Notes: a model not told the origin generated them from the letters alone. A stretch of 64,000 bases of DNA from Cellulomonas sp. S1-8 (GCF_026184235.1 NZ_CP110806.1:4402001-4466000); one strand, 5' to 3'. Counted from the first letter of the stretch, positions 7,806 through 17,198 are shown. Translations and numbers: made by a program.

Positions 7806-10376
7806 CTACGAGGTCGGCGGCGTGATCGTGAGGGCCAGCCCGTCCGTCACGACCGCCTCGAGGTTGGCGTAGACCCACGCCTCGTAGCTGACGGCGTCCC
7901 CGACGCCGATCACCGCGTTGCGTCCCGCCGTCCACGCGCCGGGCTCCACGTCGCGGTACGCGAACGTGTACCGGCCGTCGCGGTGCAGCGTCGCGCTGAA
8001 CGACAGGCGTCCGCCCGGCGCACCGCCCGGCTGCAGGACGGCCACGTCGCGCCACTCGACGACGAACGTGTCCTCGGTCTGCGCGGTGTACACGCCCGCC
8101 TGCGCGTCGACGTCGAGCAGCGTGTGGAACGGGTACAGCGCCGTGTCCGGCTCGAACCGGGGCAGCGTCTCGCGCCACGACAGGTTGTGCATCTGGTCTG
8201 ACCAGTCGGGGCGCGGCGCGGCGCCGAACCCGATGACGCCGTCGGTGGTGATCCACGCGCTGGCGAAGGTCTGCCCGTAGACCGTCACCGGGAACGGCAG
8301 GGGCACCTCCTGGGCTGCGCCCTGCTGCCCCGTGACCGGCACGAGCTGGTCGCCCGCGCGGTACTCCCCCGTGAGCGTGCACGTGTACCCGAACGGGTCG
8401 GTCCGCGGGTCGAGGGTGAGGTCGACGGTGGTGCGCGCGGCGACCTCGACGGTCCGGCGGGCCGGCAGCGAGCACCGGTCGGGCGTGGTGACGTCGAGCG
8501 CGGCCGTGCCTGTCGGGACCGTCAGGCGGTAGCGCCCGTCGGTACCCGTGCGGACGCTCGCCGGTGAGCCGACGACGGCGACGGTCGCACCCGCGACGGG
8601 CGCGCCGTCCGCACCCCGCACCACGCCCGTGACCTTGCCCGACGGCACCCGGTCGACGGTGAGCGTCACCGTGGGGGCGGGGCCCGCGGGCACGGTGACA
8701 CGACCGGTGGCCGTCTCGTGCCCGAAGGTCGTGACCTCGAAGGCGTACTCGCCCGGCAGCATGCGGTCGAGCTGCGCGACGCCGTCGGCGCCCGTCGTGA
8801 TCACCTTGTCGCGCGGGCCGGTGAGCACCACGGTGGCGTCGGCGAGCGGACGCCGCGTCCCCGCCTCGCGGACGACCGTCCGGACGCCCCCGAGCCCGGC
8901 GCGCGGTGCCGCCTGCACCGCCGCGTACACGTCGAGCAGCCCGTGACCGGCGACGTTGTTGAGCTCGGCCGTGCCACCGCAGTCGAGCAGCGTGAGCGGG
9001 TGCGCGGTGCCGTCCAGGACCGCGCGCGTCGCGGCGACGTCACCGTCGAGCTCCGGGGCCGCGGACCACAGCAGCGCGACGGCTCCGGCCACCGCCGGTG
9101 CGGCCATGGACGTGCCGGTCATCAGCTCGTACCCGCCGGTCCAGGAGGCCGAGAGGATGTCCGTGCCCGGCGCCGAGATGTCGGGCTTGATGCGGCCGTC
9201 CGACGTGGGCCCGCGGCTCGAGCTGGCGTTGATCGCGTCGGAGGAGTCCGTGTTGCCGACCGCGTAGGCGTCGGCCAGCGACGTCGGCCACGCGACGGTC
9301 TCGCAGGCGCGCGACGCCCCGTCGTTGCCGGCGCCGAACGTGGGGAAGATTCCGGCTGCGACCCAGGCGGCCAGCATGTCGGCGTAGAACTCGGGCTCGT
9401 TGTACCGCCAGGAGTTGTTCACGACGTCGGGGGCGAGGTCGGGACGCGGGTTGCGGCCTTCCTGGTCGGTCGGCGCGAGCATCCACTGCCCGGCCTCGAG
9501 CTTGTCCTCCATGGTGTCGGCGCGCGCGGCGATCCAGCGTGCGCCCGGCGCGACGCCCGTCTGGTACGCGCCGTCGGCCGTGGCGCCCACCTGGATGCCC
9601 ATGACGTGGGTGCCGTGCCCGTTCTCGTCGCACGGCACGCCCGCAGGGCAGTCACCGCTGGCGTCGAACCAGCTGTAGTCATGGGTGACGTGGCCGCTGC
9701 TGTGGTGGCCGCGGTAGCTGCCGAGCAGCGCGGGGTGGTCGAACTCCACACCGGTGTCGATGTTCGCGATCACCACACCCTCGCCCCGCACGCCGAGCTC
9801 GTCCCACACCCGGTCGGCACCGATGCGCCGGACGTTCCACGTGACGCCGGGGCCGTCGGCCGCGGTCGGTGCGGGTGTCCCGGGCGCCGGGGGTGCCTCG
9901 GGGGCGGCGTCGGGCTCGAGGCGCACGACGTCCGGGCGGCGCGCGAGGTCGGCGACCAGGTCGCGGTCGCCCGTGACGTGGATGACGTTCGCGATCCAGA
10001 ACGGTGTGAAGTCCGCGTCACGGTCGTGCAGGAACTCCCGGACGTCGTCCTGGGCGCGGTCGGTGTCGGCGATCAGGGTGCGCCGCACGTACGCGCCCTT
10101 GGCCGCCTTGGTGTCGAGCTCGTCGGCAGCGGACAGGTCGGCGTCACCGGCGACGGTGACCCAGAACGTGGTGGGTCCGCCGTCCGCGAGCTGCGCGTCC
10201 AGCGCGTCGGCGACCTTGTCGGACGCCGCGGCGGCGGGCACGGCGGCGGCGGGCACGGCGGTGCGCGGCGTACCGGCGACCGCCGCGCCCGGCGTGAGTG
10301 CCGCGAGACCGAGCGCAGCGAGCACGGCCAGGGCGGCCGGTCGGCGTCGGCGCGACGGGTGTCGTGTCGGGGTCAT
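7806..10376 (-). CDS. Secreted subtilisin-like (S8) serine protease with regulatory-like repeats
   Basis: 856 aa; ATG at 10376 with GGAGGAG ten bases upstream. Parts: signal peptide; inhibitor-I9-like propeptide (about 50-150); S8 catalytic domain with the triad in NIDTGVEFDHPAL (Asp), NGHGTHVMG (His) and GTSMAAPAVAGA (Ser), plus the oxyanion region VNNSW and GAGND. Two carboxypeptidase-regulatory-like (CNA-B/PEGA type) beta repeats follow, and a C-terminal NIDO-like domain (SAWITTDGVIGFG). It is an exported protease of bacillopeptidase-F type layout; substrates unknown. No sortase signal. The next gene upstream on the same strand is a TetR regulator. Confidence 0.92.
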   Translation of the reverse strand: MTPTRHPSRRRRPAALAVLAALGLAALTPGAAVAGTPRTAVPAAAVPAAAASDKVADALDAQLADGGPTTFWVTVAGDADLSAADELDTKAAKGAYVRRTLIADTDRAQDDVREFLHDRDADFTPFWIANVIHVTGDRDLVADLARRPDVVRLEPDAAPEAPPAPGTPAPTAADGPGVTWNVRRIGADRVWDELGVRGEGVVIANIDTGVEFDHPALLGSYRGHHSSGHVTHDYSWFDASGDCPAGVPCDENGHGTHVMGIQVGATADGAYQTGVAPGARWIAARADTMEDKLEAGQWMLAPTDQEGRNPRPDLAPDVVNNSWRYNEPEFYADMLAAWVAAGIFPTFGAGNDGASRACETVAWPTSLADAYAVGNTDSSDAINASSSRGPTSDGRIKPDISAPGTDILSASWTGGYELMTGTSMAAPAVAGAVALLWSAAPELDGDVAATRAVLDGTAHPLTLLDCGGTAELNNVAGHGLLDVYAAVQAAPRAGLGGVRTVVREAGTRRPLADATVVLTGPRDKVITTGADGVAQLDRMLPGEYAFEVTTFGHETATGRVTVPAGPAPTVTLTVDRVPSGKVTGVVRGADGAPVAGATVAVVGSPASVRTGTDGRYRLTVPTGTAALDVTTPDRCSLPARRTVEVAARTTVDLTLDPRTDPFGYTCTLTGEYRAGDQLVPVTGQQGAAQEVPLPFPVTVYGQTFASAWITTDGVIGFGAAPRPDWSDQMHNLSWRETLPRFEPDTALYPFHTLLDVDAQAGVYTAQTEDTFVVEWRDVAVLQPGGAPGGRLSFSATLHRDGRYTFAYRDVEPGAWTAGRNAVIGVGDAVSYEAWVYANLEAVVTDGLALTITPPTS

Positions 10377-10551
10377 GGGGGTCGTCTCCTCCGTCAGGGC
10401 CGGCGCCGCGGGCGGGCCCGCGAGCGCCGCAGGCGGACCTGCGGGCGGCGCGGGGGTGCGCGCGACCGAGCGCCACCCCGGAACTGACGGGGCGAGCGTT
10501 GTTGCTCGGAGGCGGCCGGCGATCGATGGTTCCCGGTCGGGACCCGAGCTG

Positions 10552-10567
10552 TTCAACGCTCGTTGAA
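10552..10567. promoter_or_regulatory. 16-bp palindrome upstream of the subtilase
   Basis: TTCAACG-CT-CGTTGAA is a 7+2+7 inverted repeat. It lies in the 319-bp gap between the subtilase start (10376) and the end of the upstream TetR gene (10696). The palindrome has the size and AT-rich core of TetR-type operators and may control the protease. The rest of this gap shows no gene. Confidence 0.45.
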
Positions 10568-10695
10568 TACGACATTACGGACGCCTCGGATGAGAGTCAA
10601 CGGGCGCCGGACGACCAGGAGGTGGCGGACGTGTGGTGATCCGGTGGTCGCCGTCGGCACGTTCGTCGCGGGCGCGACGTCCGCCGCGCTGACCG

Positions 10696-11283
10696 TCAGC
10701 CCTGCGCGGGGGTGGTCTCGTCGGTCCACCGGGTGAGGGCGACGACGAACCCGCGGACGAGGCGGTCGAAGCTCCGGTCGACGTCGGCGCTCCAGGCGAA
10801 CGCGCCCGCGGTCTCGTAGGAGATGAACCCGTGCAGGGTCGAGCGGAAGGCGCGGATCGCGTCGACCGCGTCGTCGCCCTCGAGCTGGTAGGCGGTCAGG
10901 ACGTCGGCGATCACGCGGATCGCCGCGAGCGAGACGGCCTCGTCCTCGACGTCGCCCGGGGCGGGCATCAGGTTGGACGCCTCGTACCGGGCCGGGTGCT
11001 GCAGCGCCCAGGACCGGTAGGCGTGCGACATCGCGGAGATGGCGTCGGCGCCCGAGCGTCCCACCGAGGCGCGGGCGAGCACCTCTCCCAGGTCGCGCTT
11101 CGCGCGGACGGCGATGTCGCGGCGCAGGCCGCCCAGCGAGTCGATGTGCTTGTACAGCGAGGGCTGCCGCACCCCCAGCCGGACCGCGAGGGCGGCCAGC
11201 GTGAGCTTGCCGAGACCGACCTCGTCGGCCAGCACGGCCGCTTCGCCCGCGACACGGTCGCGGTTCAGTCCTGCCCTAGGCAC
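10696..11283 (-). CDS. TetR-family regulator (WHG-domain type)
   Basis: 195 aa from GTG 11283. The helix-turn-helix is unusual in its second part: LTLAALAVRLGVRQPSLYKH IDSLGGL, the KH-IDS form of TetR proteins that carry a WHG C-terminal domain (here YRSWALQHPARYEA and FRSTLHGFISYET). The family controls mostly small-molecule or efflux responses. A promoter with dyad sequences precedes it, which suggests autoregulation. It is followed on the same strand by a palindrome and the subtilase gene; a direct regulatory link is only inferred. No strong ribosome site is seen before the GTG. Confidence 0.82.
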   Translation of the reverse strand: MPRAGLNRDRVAGEAAVLADEVGLGKLTLAALAVRLGVRQPSLYKHIDSLGGLRRDIAVRAKRDLGEVLARASVGRSGADAISAMSHAYRSWALQHPARYEASNLMPAPGDVEDEAVSLAAIRVIADVLTAYQLEGDDAVDAIRAFRSTLHGFISYETAGAFAWSADVDRSFDRLVRGFVVALTRWTDETTPAQG

Positions 11284-11340
11284 GGGCCACGACCGGGGCG
11301 CTCCGGACGGGTGAGCTCCCTTGCTCTCGAGTGTCCATGC

Positions 11341-11376
11341 GGCTAGGTAACACCCCCTTGAAGGCTAGCGTCAATA
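11341..11376 (-). promoter_or_regulatory. Promoter and dyad of the TetR gene
   Basis: On the minus strand TTGACG (11374-11369) and TTACCT (11350-11345) are separated by 18 bases and resemble -35 and -10 boxes. GCTAG occurs at both sides of the spacer (11342-11346 and 11364-11368), the arrangement of actinobacterial TetR proteins that block their own promoter. Confidence 0.5.
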
Positions 11377-11458
11377 GCCTCGGGAGCGGCACGGTCCCGA
11401 GCAACCCCGCCGCACGGCCGTCCACGCCGCCCCCGCCGGCCGCGCCGACGGAAGGTCG

Positions 11459-11505
11459 GAGTGTGAGGAGCTGCTGCCGCATCCCGGCAACAGCTCCTCA
11501 CACTC
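11459..11505. terminator. Long hairpin after the GH10 gene, sister of the one at 7103
   Basis: Two 21-base arms (GAGTGTGAGGAGC...GCCG and its complement) pair with one G-U around the loop CATCC. It starts 36 bases past the GH10 stop on the minus strand. The outer GAGTGTGA and the inner GCCG-loop-CGGCAAC are shared with the hairpin after the GH5 gene, while the middle differs, so both belong to one repeat family. Confidence 0.75.
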
Positions 11506-11540
11506 TCGCCGACCGTGCGTCGACCGGCGTCCGCGCCCGC

Positions 11541-13928
11541 TCAGCCGCAGGTGGCGCCCGTGTGCCCGGCCTCGTACGTCGAGCGGGCGAGCTGCCAGCC
11601 GACGACGGTGACGCCCGTGACGCTCACGTGCCCGGCGGCCAGGCTCGCCGCCGGTGCGGTCCACGTCCGGTCGAACGACGCCCCGGGCAGCAGGACCCGT
11701 GCCGCGGTCGACCGCCACGGGGTCGTCGCGACGACGAGGATCGGCACGCGCTCGGCGTTGCGCACGTGCACGGTGAGCTGCGGCCGCCCGGCGACGCACC
11801 GCGCCTCCGCCGACACGCCGAGGGCGACCGCGCGCGGCGTCCCGGGCGGCGCCGACGGGGTCACCGGGGCCGAGGGTGCGGAGGGCTCCGAGTCGCCCGC
11901 GGCGTTCGTCGCGACGACCGTGAAGGTGTACGCCCGTCCGTTCGTCAGGCCGGGGACGACGCACGACGTCCCGTCGGTCGTGCACGTCGCGCCGCCCGGT
12001 GACGCGGTGACGGTCGACCCGGTGACCGGGCTGCCGCCGTCCTCGGCGGGCGCCGTCCACGCCACCGTCGCGGTACCGGAGCCGGCGGTGGCCTGCACGG
12101 TCGTCGGTGCCGACGGGGCGGTCGCCGGGGGCGGGACCTCACCGGGCCACGTCACGAGGACCTCGGCGCCCGTGGCGGAGACCTCCGCCACGGTGATCGC
12201 GTTGATCGAGAACGCGTTGCCCCCCGCACCGCCGCGGATCCCGATGTTGCCGATGAGCCCGTCGGCGGGCTGCGTCCCGTCGAGCGTGATCTCGGTGACC
12301 AGGTCGTAGCTGCCCATGTTGACCATGCCGCTGTTGAAGTACGCGGGGATGTGCGTGGCGACCTGGCCGGCGGAGTACTGGTGGGTGTTGATCGCCGCGC
12401 CGTCGGCGCTGGTGTAGCCGCCGTTGGTGTTGTCCCGCAGCCAGCGGACGCGGATCGCCGTCGTCCCCTTGGCGGTGTAGTTCACCGTCACGCGGTACGT
12501 CGCGCCGGGCTCGGGTCGCAGCACGACCTCGCCGTCGTCGGTCGTCGACCACGGCCACACGGACGCGTCGTCGCCGAGGACGATGTTGGCGCCGCTCCAG
12601 GAGTCGCCTTCCGAGGTGTCGAAGACGTGGACGCCCGGGACCGGCGGGCGCTCCTCGCCGCCCGAGGTGTCGATGTACTCGTGGGTGGCGAGGAACTCGG
12701 TCGGGTACAGGATGCCCAGGAGCGCGAGCTTCGCGTTGCCGTCGTAGTCGTACGGCATGGCGAACTCCCCGCCCTTCCAGCCGGTGACGACGTCCCGGAC
12801 GCCCGCCAGCTTCACGGCGGTGATCACCTGCGGGTTGCCCGTCGTGTTGGCCGGGCCGGCGGCGTAGTCGCGGTAGATCGAGAACAGCTCGGCGTACTTC
12901 ATGCCCTGGTTGTTCTCGTTCTCCGGCGTCAGCTCGCCGGGCGGCAGGGCGATGTCCATCTCCGTGACGTTGATCTCGACGTTCCCCAACGACGCGAAGA
13001 GCGCGATGTTGGCCTCGACGGCCGCGACGTCGGTCGCCAGGTTGTAGTGGCCCTGCATGCCGATCACCTCGATCAGCGGCTTGCCGTCCGGGCGCAGGTC
13101 CGCGTGGCGCTCGTTGATGTCCTTGACCATCTCGTAGACCACGCGGGCCTTCGCCGGGGAGTCCAGCCCGAAGTCGTTGTACGTGAGCTTGACGTCCCAG
13201 CCGTTGGCGTCGACCACCTCGGCCGCCTTGAGGAACGCGAGCTCGACCCACTCGGCGCCGAGCGCCTGGTACCAGCCCTCACCCTTGGCGAGCGAGGCCC
13301 GCCAGTCGGCGGGGTTCGCGGTGCCGACCGCCTCGTTCACCACGTCGACCGCCACCAGACGGCTGCCGAAGTGTCCGAGCACGGCCTCGATGTGGGTCTC
13401 GAGGTTGTCGAGCGCGACGGCGCGGTCGAACGTGCCCGGCTGGTCGAACCGGGCCGGGGACGCGTCCCACATCCACGTGGGCGTCTGGGAGTGCCACGCC
13501 AGGGTGTGGCCGTAGAGGTCGAGGTCGGGGTTGCGCGTCGTGTACCGCGCGATGGCCGCCTCCGCCGGGTCGAACGTGAACACGCCCTTGTCCCGCTGGG
13601 TGCTCTCGGGCTTCATCTCGTTGCCCGGGGTGTACGACGCGTAGTTGTAGATCAGGCCGTCGACCTCCCCGGCGCCGAAGATGCCGAAGGAGAAGTAGTC
13701 CTCGTAGGCGTCCTTCATGGGCGGGTAGTGCTCGAACGTCTGCCCGCTGGGCGGGAGCACCGGCACGGTGGCCGCGACCGCCGGGTGGCCGGGCCCCGTC
13801 GCGGCGAGCGTCATCAGTGCCGCGAGCAGCGTGGCGAGGGCGGGCCGGGTCGCCCTCCTCACCCGGCCGGCGTCGCGGGGGGAGCGTGCTCCCCCGGTGG
13901 TGGTGACGTCCGGTCGTGAACCCGACAT
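11541..13928 (-). CDS. Secreted GH10 endo-xylanase with carbohydrate-binding-like, fn3 and C-terminal domains
   Basis: 795 aa; ATG at 13928 preceded by GGAGGGG. After a signal peptide (about 1-53) comes the GH10 barrel: E199 in VDVVNEA is the acid/base and E323 in INVTEMD the nucleophile; LAWHSQTP and MQGHYN are conserved substrate loops. The segment from about 425 to 590 looks like a CBM4/9-type jelly roll (VHVFDTSEGDSW, TYRVTVNYTA). An fn3 domain (TAPSAPTTVQATAG) follows. The last 100 residues, flanked by two Cys (RCVAGRPQLTVHV ... GATCG), are a domain common in Cellulomonas hydrolases with no settled function. Acts on xylan outside the cell. Confidence 0.93.
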   Translation of the reverse strand: MSGSRPDVTTTGGARSPRDAGRVRRATRPALATLLAALMTLAATGPGHPAVAATVPVLPPSGQTFEHYPPMKDAYEDYFSFGIFGAGEVDGLIYNYASYTPGNEMKPESTQRDKGVFTFDPAEAAIARYTTRNPDLDLYGHTLAWHSQTPTWMWDASPARFDQPGTFDRAVALDNLETHIEAVLGHFGSRLVAVDVVNEAVGTANPADWRASLAKGEGWYQALGAEWVELAFLKAAEVVDANGWDVKLTYNDFGLDSPAKARVVYEMVKDINERHADLRPDGKPLIEVIGMQGHYNLATDVAAVEANIALFASLGNVEINVTEMDIALPPGELTPENENNQGMKYAELFSIYRDYAAGPANTTGNPQVITAVKLAGVRDVVTGWKGGEFAMPYDYDGNAKLALLGILYPTEFLATHEYIDTSGGEERPPVPGVHVFDTSEGDSWSGANIVLGDDASVWPWSTTDDGEVVLRPEPGATYRVTVNYTAKGTTAIRVRWLRDNTNGGYTSADGAAINTHQYSAGQVATHIPAYFNSGMVNMGSYDLVTEITLDGTQPADGLIGNIGIRGGAGGNAFSINAITVAEVSATGAEVLVTWPGEVPPPATAPSAPTTVQATAGSGTATVAWTAPAEDGGSPVTGSTVTASPGGATCTTDGTSCVVPGLTNGRAYTFTVVATNAAGDSEPSAPSAPVTPSAPPGTPRAVALGVSAEARCVAGRPQLTVHVRNAERVPILVVATTPWRSTAARVLLPGASFDRTWTAPAASLAAGHVSVTGVTVVGWQLARSTYEAGHTGATCG

Positions 13929-14049
13929 GGGATCCCCTCCAGGGCTTCCCCCGGCGCGCCGATGCGCCGGGGATCAGGATGGCAAACGTTCTCTGCCGCG
14001 ATGCCGTCGAACCTAGTGGGCGTGGCGCGGGAGCTGTCAAGGGGCGCGG

Positions 14050-15246
14050 TCAACCCGCGCGGACGATCACCAGCTCGTTGCCCTCGGGATCGGCGACCCG
14101 CCAGCGGTCCTCCGACGCGTCGAGGAGCCGGCCACCGGCCGCCAGGGCCGTGTCGAGGCGTGTCCGCGCGACGTCCGACGGCACGGCGAGCTCGACGTGG
14201 ATGCGGTTGCGCTGCCGGCGCCGCTGCGTCTGCGAGGCGTCGAGCTCCTGGAAGACCAGCACCGGGTTCAGGCGCCGCGGATCGAGGATGTCGCTGACGC
14301 CGGCCCGCCGGTCGGGTGTGTAGCCCAGCGCGGCGAGCCAGAACGCGCGGACCGCGTCGACGTCGGCGGCGTCGAGGAAGAGCTGGACGAAGCGCGACCG
14401 CCCCGGGTCCGCGGTGGCCCCGAGGTCGCGGGCAGCGGTCTGGAGCCGCGCGGCGAGGTCGGTGAAGTCGACCCCGAGGCCGTGGGCCTCGTCCTCCCAC
14501 TGGTCCTTGCCGCTGTCCAGGACCACGAGACCGGGGCGCAGGTCGACCAGCAGCGGGAAGCCGGCGTCGTCGGCCAGCGCCGCTGCCGCGGCGGCCAGGT
14601 CACGCTGCTGCGTGGGCGCGGTGGTGCGGTAGCAGGCCATCGCGCTGAACACCGCCTGCCAGTCGTCGACCCCGACCCCCTCGCCCAGCGCCGCGCCCGG
14701 CACCAGGTCGACCTCGTTGCCGTCGGGGTCGGCGTGACAGACCCCGTACGGTCCCGACGCCTCACCAGGACGCGCCTGCTCGACCGCCGCGGCCGGCCGC
14801 ACAACGTCGAGGTGGATGCGGTTGCGCAGCGGCCGCTGCTCGGTCGACTCCCGGATCCGTAGCGCGGGGTCGCGCCGCGACGGATCGACCAGGCCGCGGC
14901 CCTCGCCGGGCACGTAGTCGAGCACCTGCTGCCAGAACGGCAGCACCTGCGACGGGCGCGTGGACTCGACCACGACGCTCAGGTGCTGCAGCACGGCAGG
15001 GTCCGCGACCAGGCCGAGATCGCGTACGGCCGCCGACACCGCCTCGGCGTGCTCGTCGGAGTCGAGGCGCACCCGGATCCCGGTCGCGCGCAGGTCGACC
15101 GCGATGTCGGCCGCCAGGGCGGTGATGCGCCCGGCCGACGCCGCCCCCTCGACCAGCGACGGCGCGTCGAACCACGCCGTCGCCACCCCGTCGACGACCC
15201 GCCAGTCCCCTGCGATCTGTGGCATGCGCGGCACTGTAGAGCCCAT
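14050..15246 (-). CDS. VOC-family protein with pterin-dehydratase-like N-terminal domain
   Basis: 398 aa from ATG 15246 (AAGGGG upstream); ATG 15225 is a poorer choice with no ribosome site. Residues 1-85 resemble pterin-4a-carbinolamine dehydratase (GDWRVVDGVATAWFDAPS), but the paired histidines of the active site are absent (AADIAVDL instead), so dehydratase activity is doubtful. Two glyoxalase/VOC-like units follow, each with LPFWQQVLDY or RAFWLAALGY and the metal-edge pattern NRIH plus a late Glu (DPDGNEVDLV, DPEGNELVIV). Such fusions are common in actinobacteria; function unknown. It sits alone, beyond the end of the transport operon. Confidence 0.8.
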   Translation of the reverse strand: MGSTVPRMPQIAGDWRVVDGVATAWFDAPSLVEGAASAGRITALAADIAVDLRATGIRVRLDSDEHAEAVSAAVRDLGLVADPAVLQHLSVVVESTRPSQVLPFWQQVLDYVPGEGRGLVDPSRRDPALRIRESTEQRPLRNRIHLDVVRPAAAVEQARPGEASGPYGVCHADPDGNEVDLVPGAALGEGVGVDDWQAVFSAMACYRTTAPTQQRDLAAAAAALADDAGFPLLVDLRPGLVVLDSGKDQWEDEAHGLGVDFTDLAARLQTAARDLGATADPGRSRFVQLFLDAADVDAVRAFWLAALGYTPDRRAGVSDILDPRRLNPVLVFQELDASQTQRRRQRNRIHVELAVPSDVARTRLDTALAAGGRLLDASEDRWRVADPEGNELVIVRAG

Positions 15247-15312
15247 TGCGGACGATCCCCTTCCGGGTCGTGACGCCCCCGGCCGGGACGCCGCTGGGTG
15301 CGGGGGCACCTG

Positions 15313-16263
15313 TCACTTGATCGCGCCCCGGGTGACGCCGGAGATGACCCAGCGCTGCGCGATCACGTAGACGATCAGCAGGGGCGCCATCGCCATGAGG
15401 TAGGACGCGAAGGCCACGGTGTAGTTCGTCGTGAACTGCGCCTGGAACACGTACTGCACGAGGGGCAGCGTCGCCCCGCGCGGGTCGGACACGATGATCA
15501 GCGGGAGCAGGAAGTCGTTCCACACCCACAGGCACGTGAGGATCCCGACGGTCGCGTTCATCGGGGACAGCAGGGGGAAGATGATCCGCCAGAACACCGT
15601 CCACGTGGACGCACCGTCGACGATCGCCGCTTCCTCGAGCTCCCGCGGGATGGAGTTGATGTACGCGGTGAAGATGAAGATGTTGAACGACAGGCCGTAC
15701 ACCACGTACAGCAGGATCAGCCCGACCTGGTTGTCGAGGCCCAGCAGCGCCGTCTGCTTGGCGACGGGCAGCATGAGGATCGGGAACGGGATGAAGAGCG
15801 CCGAGATGAAGTAGAAGAACAGGCCCTTGAACAGCCGGCGGTGCATGTTCCGGGCGATCGCGTACGCGACCATCGAGTTCGTCAGCAGCGTCAGGGCCAC
15901 CGCTCCGACCGTGATGAGGGTGCTGTTCAGGGCGGTCCGGGAGAAGTCGGTGAGCCGCCACGCCTCGGCGAAGTTGCCCCACGCGAACTCGGTCGGGAAG
16001 GCGAACCCGGTGCCACCGAGCTGGTCCTGGGTCTTGAGCGCGGTGACGACCGTGAAGTACAGCGGGACGAAGATCGTCAGGCTCAGGGCGACGAGCAGCG
16101 CGGTGAGCCACCAGTTGATGCGGTGGCCCTCGCTCGGGCTCCGGCGCGGGCGGTCGCGTCCGCCCGGCCGGCCGGGCAGGTCCGGGCCGTCGGGGTCGGA
16201 GCCGCGCGCGGGTCGGGGGGGTGCGGCCATCGTGTTCGCACCGCTGACGGGTGTGGTGCTCAT
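15313..16263 (-). CDS. Carbohydrate ABC transporter permease (MalG type)
   Basis: 316 aa. Six membrane helices follow a Pro/Arg-rich cytosolic start. The EAA loop that contacts the ATPase is ELEEAAIVDGASTWTVFWRIIFPLL, here with a complete EAA-x3-G core. Start ATG 16263 overlaps the stop of the upstream permease (TGATG), so both are cotranslated. It is the last gene of the GH36-binding protein-permease-permease operon. No ATPase gene is present; such CUT1 systems usually share the MsiK-type ATPase encoded elsewhere (known for actinobacteria, inferred here). Confidence 0.92.
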   Translation of the reverse strand: MSTTPVSGANTMAAPPRPARGSDPDGPDLPGRPGGRDRPRRSPSEGHRINWWLTALLVALSLTIFVPLYFTVVTALKTQDQLGGTGFAFPTEFAWGNFAEAWRLTDFSRTALNSTLITVGAVALTLLTNSMVAYAIARNMHRRLFKGLFFYFISALFIPFPILMLPVAKQTALLGLDNQVGLILLYVVYGLSFNIFIFTAYINSIPRELEEAAIVDGASTWTVFWRIIFPLLSPMNATVGILTCLWVWNDFLLPLIIVSDPRGATLPLVQYVFQAQFTTNYTVAFASYLMAMAPLLIVYVIAQRWVISGVTRGAIK

Positions 16264-17198
16264 CAGGCTGACACCTCTCTGCGCTGCAGGACACGGAGCT
16301 GGAAGGCCGCGAAGGCGATGATGACGATCATGAAGACGACCGCGTTGGCGAGCTGGTAGCCGTACTCCCCGCCCTGGAACCCGCCGCGGTAGATCAGGAC
16401 GCCCACGGACTCCGTGGACGTGCCCGGCCCGCCGTTGGTCAGGGCGATGATGTGGTCGAAGACCTGCAGGAAGGTCTTGAGCGCGAGCACCATGTTGATC
16501 GTGAAGAAGCCGGCGATCATCGGGAACGTGATGCTGCGGAACTGCCGCCACGACGACGCGCCGTCGAGCGAGGACGCCTCGTAGAGCTCCACCGGGACGG
16601 TCTGGAGACCGGCGAGGTAGATGATGATGTTGAACGCCGTGGCCTGCCACACGGCCAGGATCAGGATCCCCACCCAGGCGAGCTGCGGGTCCGCGAGGAT
16701 CGACGTCGAGAGCCGGTCGATCCCGAGCGCGGTCGCGATGGTGGGCACGGCACCGGAGAACAGGTACTGGAAGACGTACCCGATCACGAGGACCGAGAGC
16801 ACGTTGGGGATGAAGTAGATCCCGCGGAGCGTGTTCTTGAACTTGATCCGCGCGTTGAGCCCGATCGCGACCGCGAGCGCGAACGCGTTGACCAGGATCG
16901 TCGCGAGGAACGCGAACCGGAACGTGAACCCGTACGCGGCGATGACGCGCGGGTCGGTGAACAGGGCGACGTAGTTGTCGACACCGACGAAGCTCCACTC
17001 GCCGTAGCCCGGGGAGTCCGTGAAGCTGAAGAAGACGCCCTGCAGCACCGGGATGGTGTGGAAGACGAGGAACAGCACGACGGCCGGCAGGACCATCCAG
17101 TAGAACGCGCGCGGCAGGCGTGTCCTGTCGGGGCGGATGCCGGGCGGTGGCGCCGACGGGGTCCGGGTGCCCGCGGTGCGGGGTGCGGTCGTGGCCAT
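16263..17198 (-). CDS. Carbohydrate ABC transporter permease (MalF type)
   Basis: 311 aa, six helices starting with the typical FYWMVLPAVVLFLVFHTIPV. The EAA loop is VELYEASSLDGASSWRQFR. A conserved ALTNGGPGTSTE motif precedes the last helices. Both ends overlap their neighbours by one base (TGATG), showing tight translational coupling with the solute-binding lipoprotein gene before it and the MalG-type permease after it. Import of oligosaccharides, probably alpha-galactosides judging by the GH36 gene in the same operon. Confidence 0.92.
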   Translation of the reverse strand: MATTAPRTAGTRTPSAPPPGIRPDRTRLPRAFYWMVLPAVVLFLVFHTIPVLQGVFFSFTDSPGYGEWSFVGVDNYVALFTDPRVIAAYGFTFRFAFLATILVNAFALAVAIGLNARIKFKNTLRGIYFIPNVLSVLVIGYVFQYLFSGAVPTIATALGIDRLSTSILADPQLAWVGILILAVWQATAFNIIIYLAGLQTVPVELYEASSLDGASSWRQFRSITFPMIAGFFTINMVLALKTFLQVFDHIIALTNGGPGTSTESVGVLIYRGGFQGGEYGYQLANAVVFMIVIIAFAAFQLRVLQRREVSA

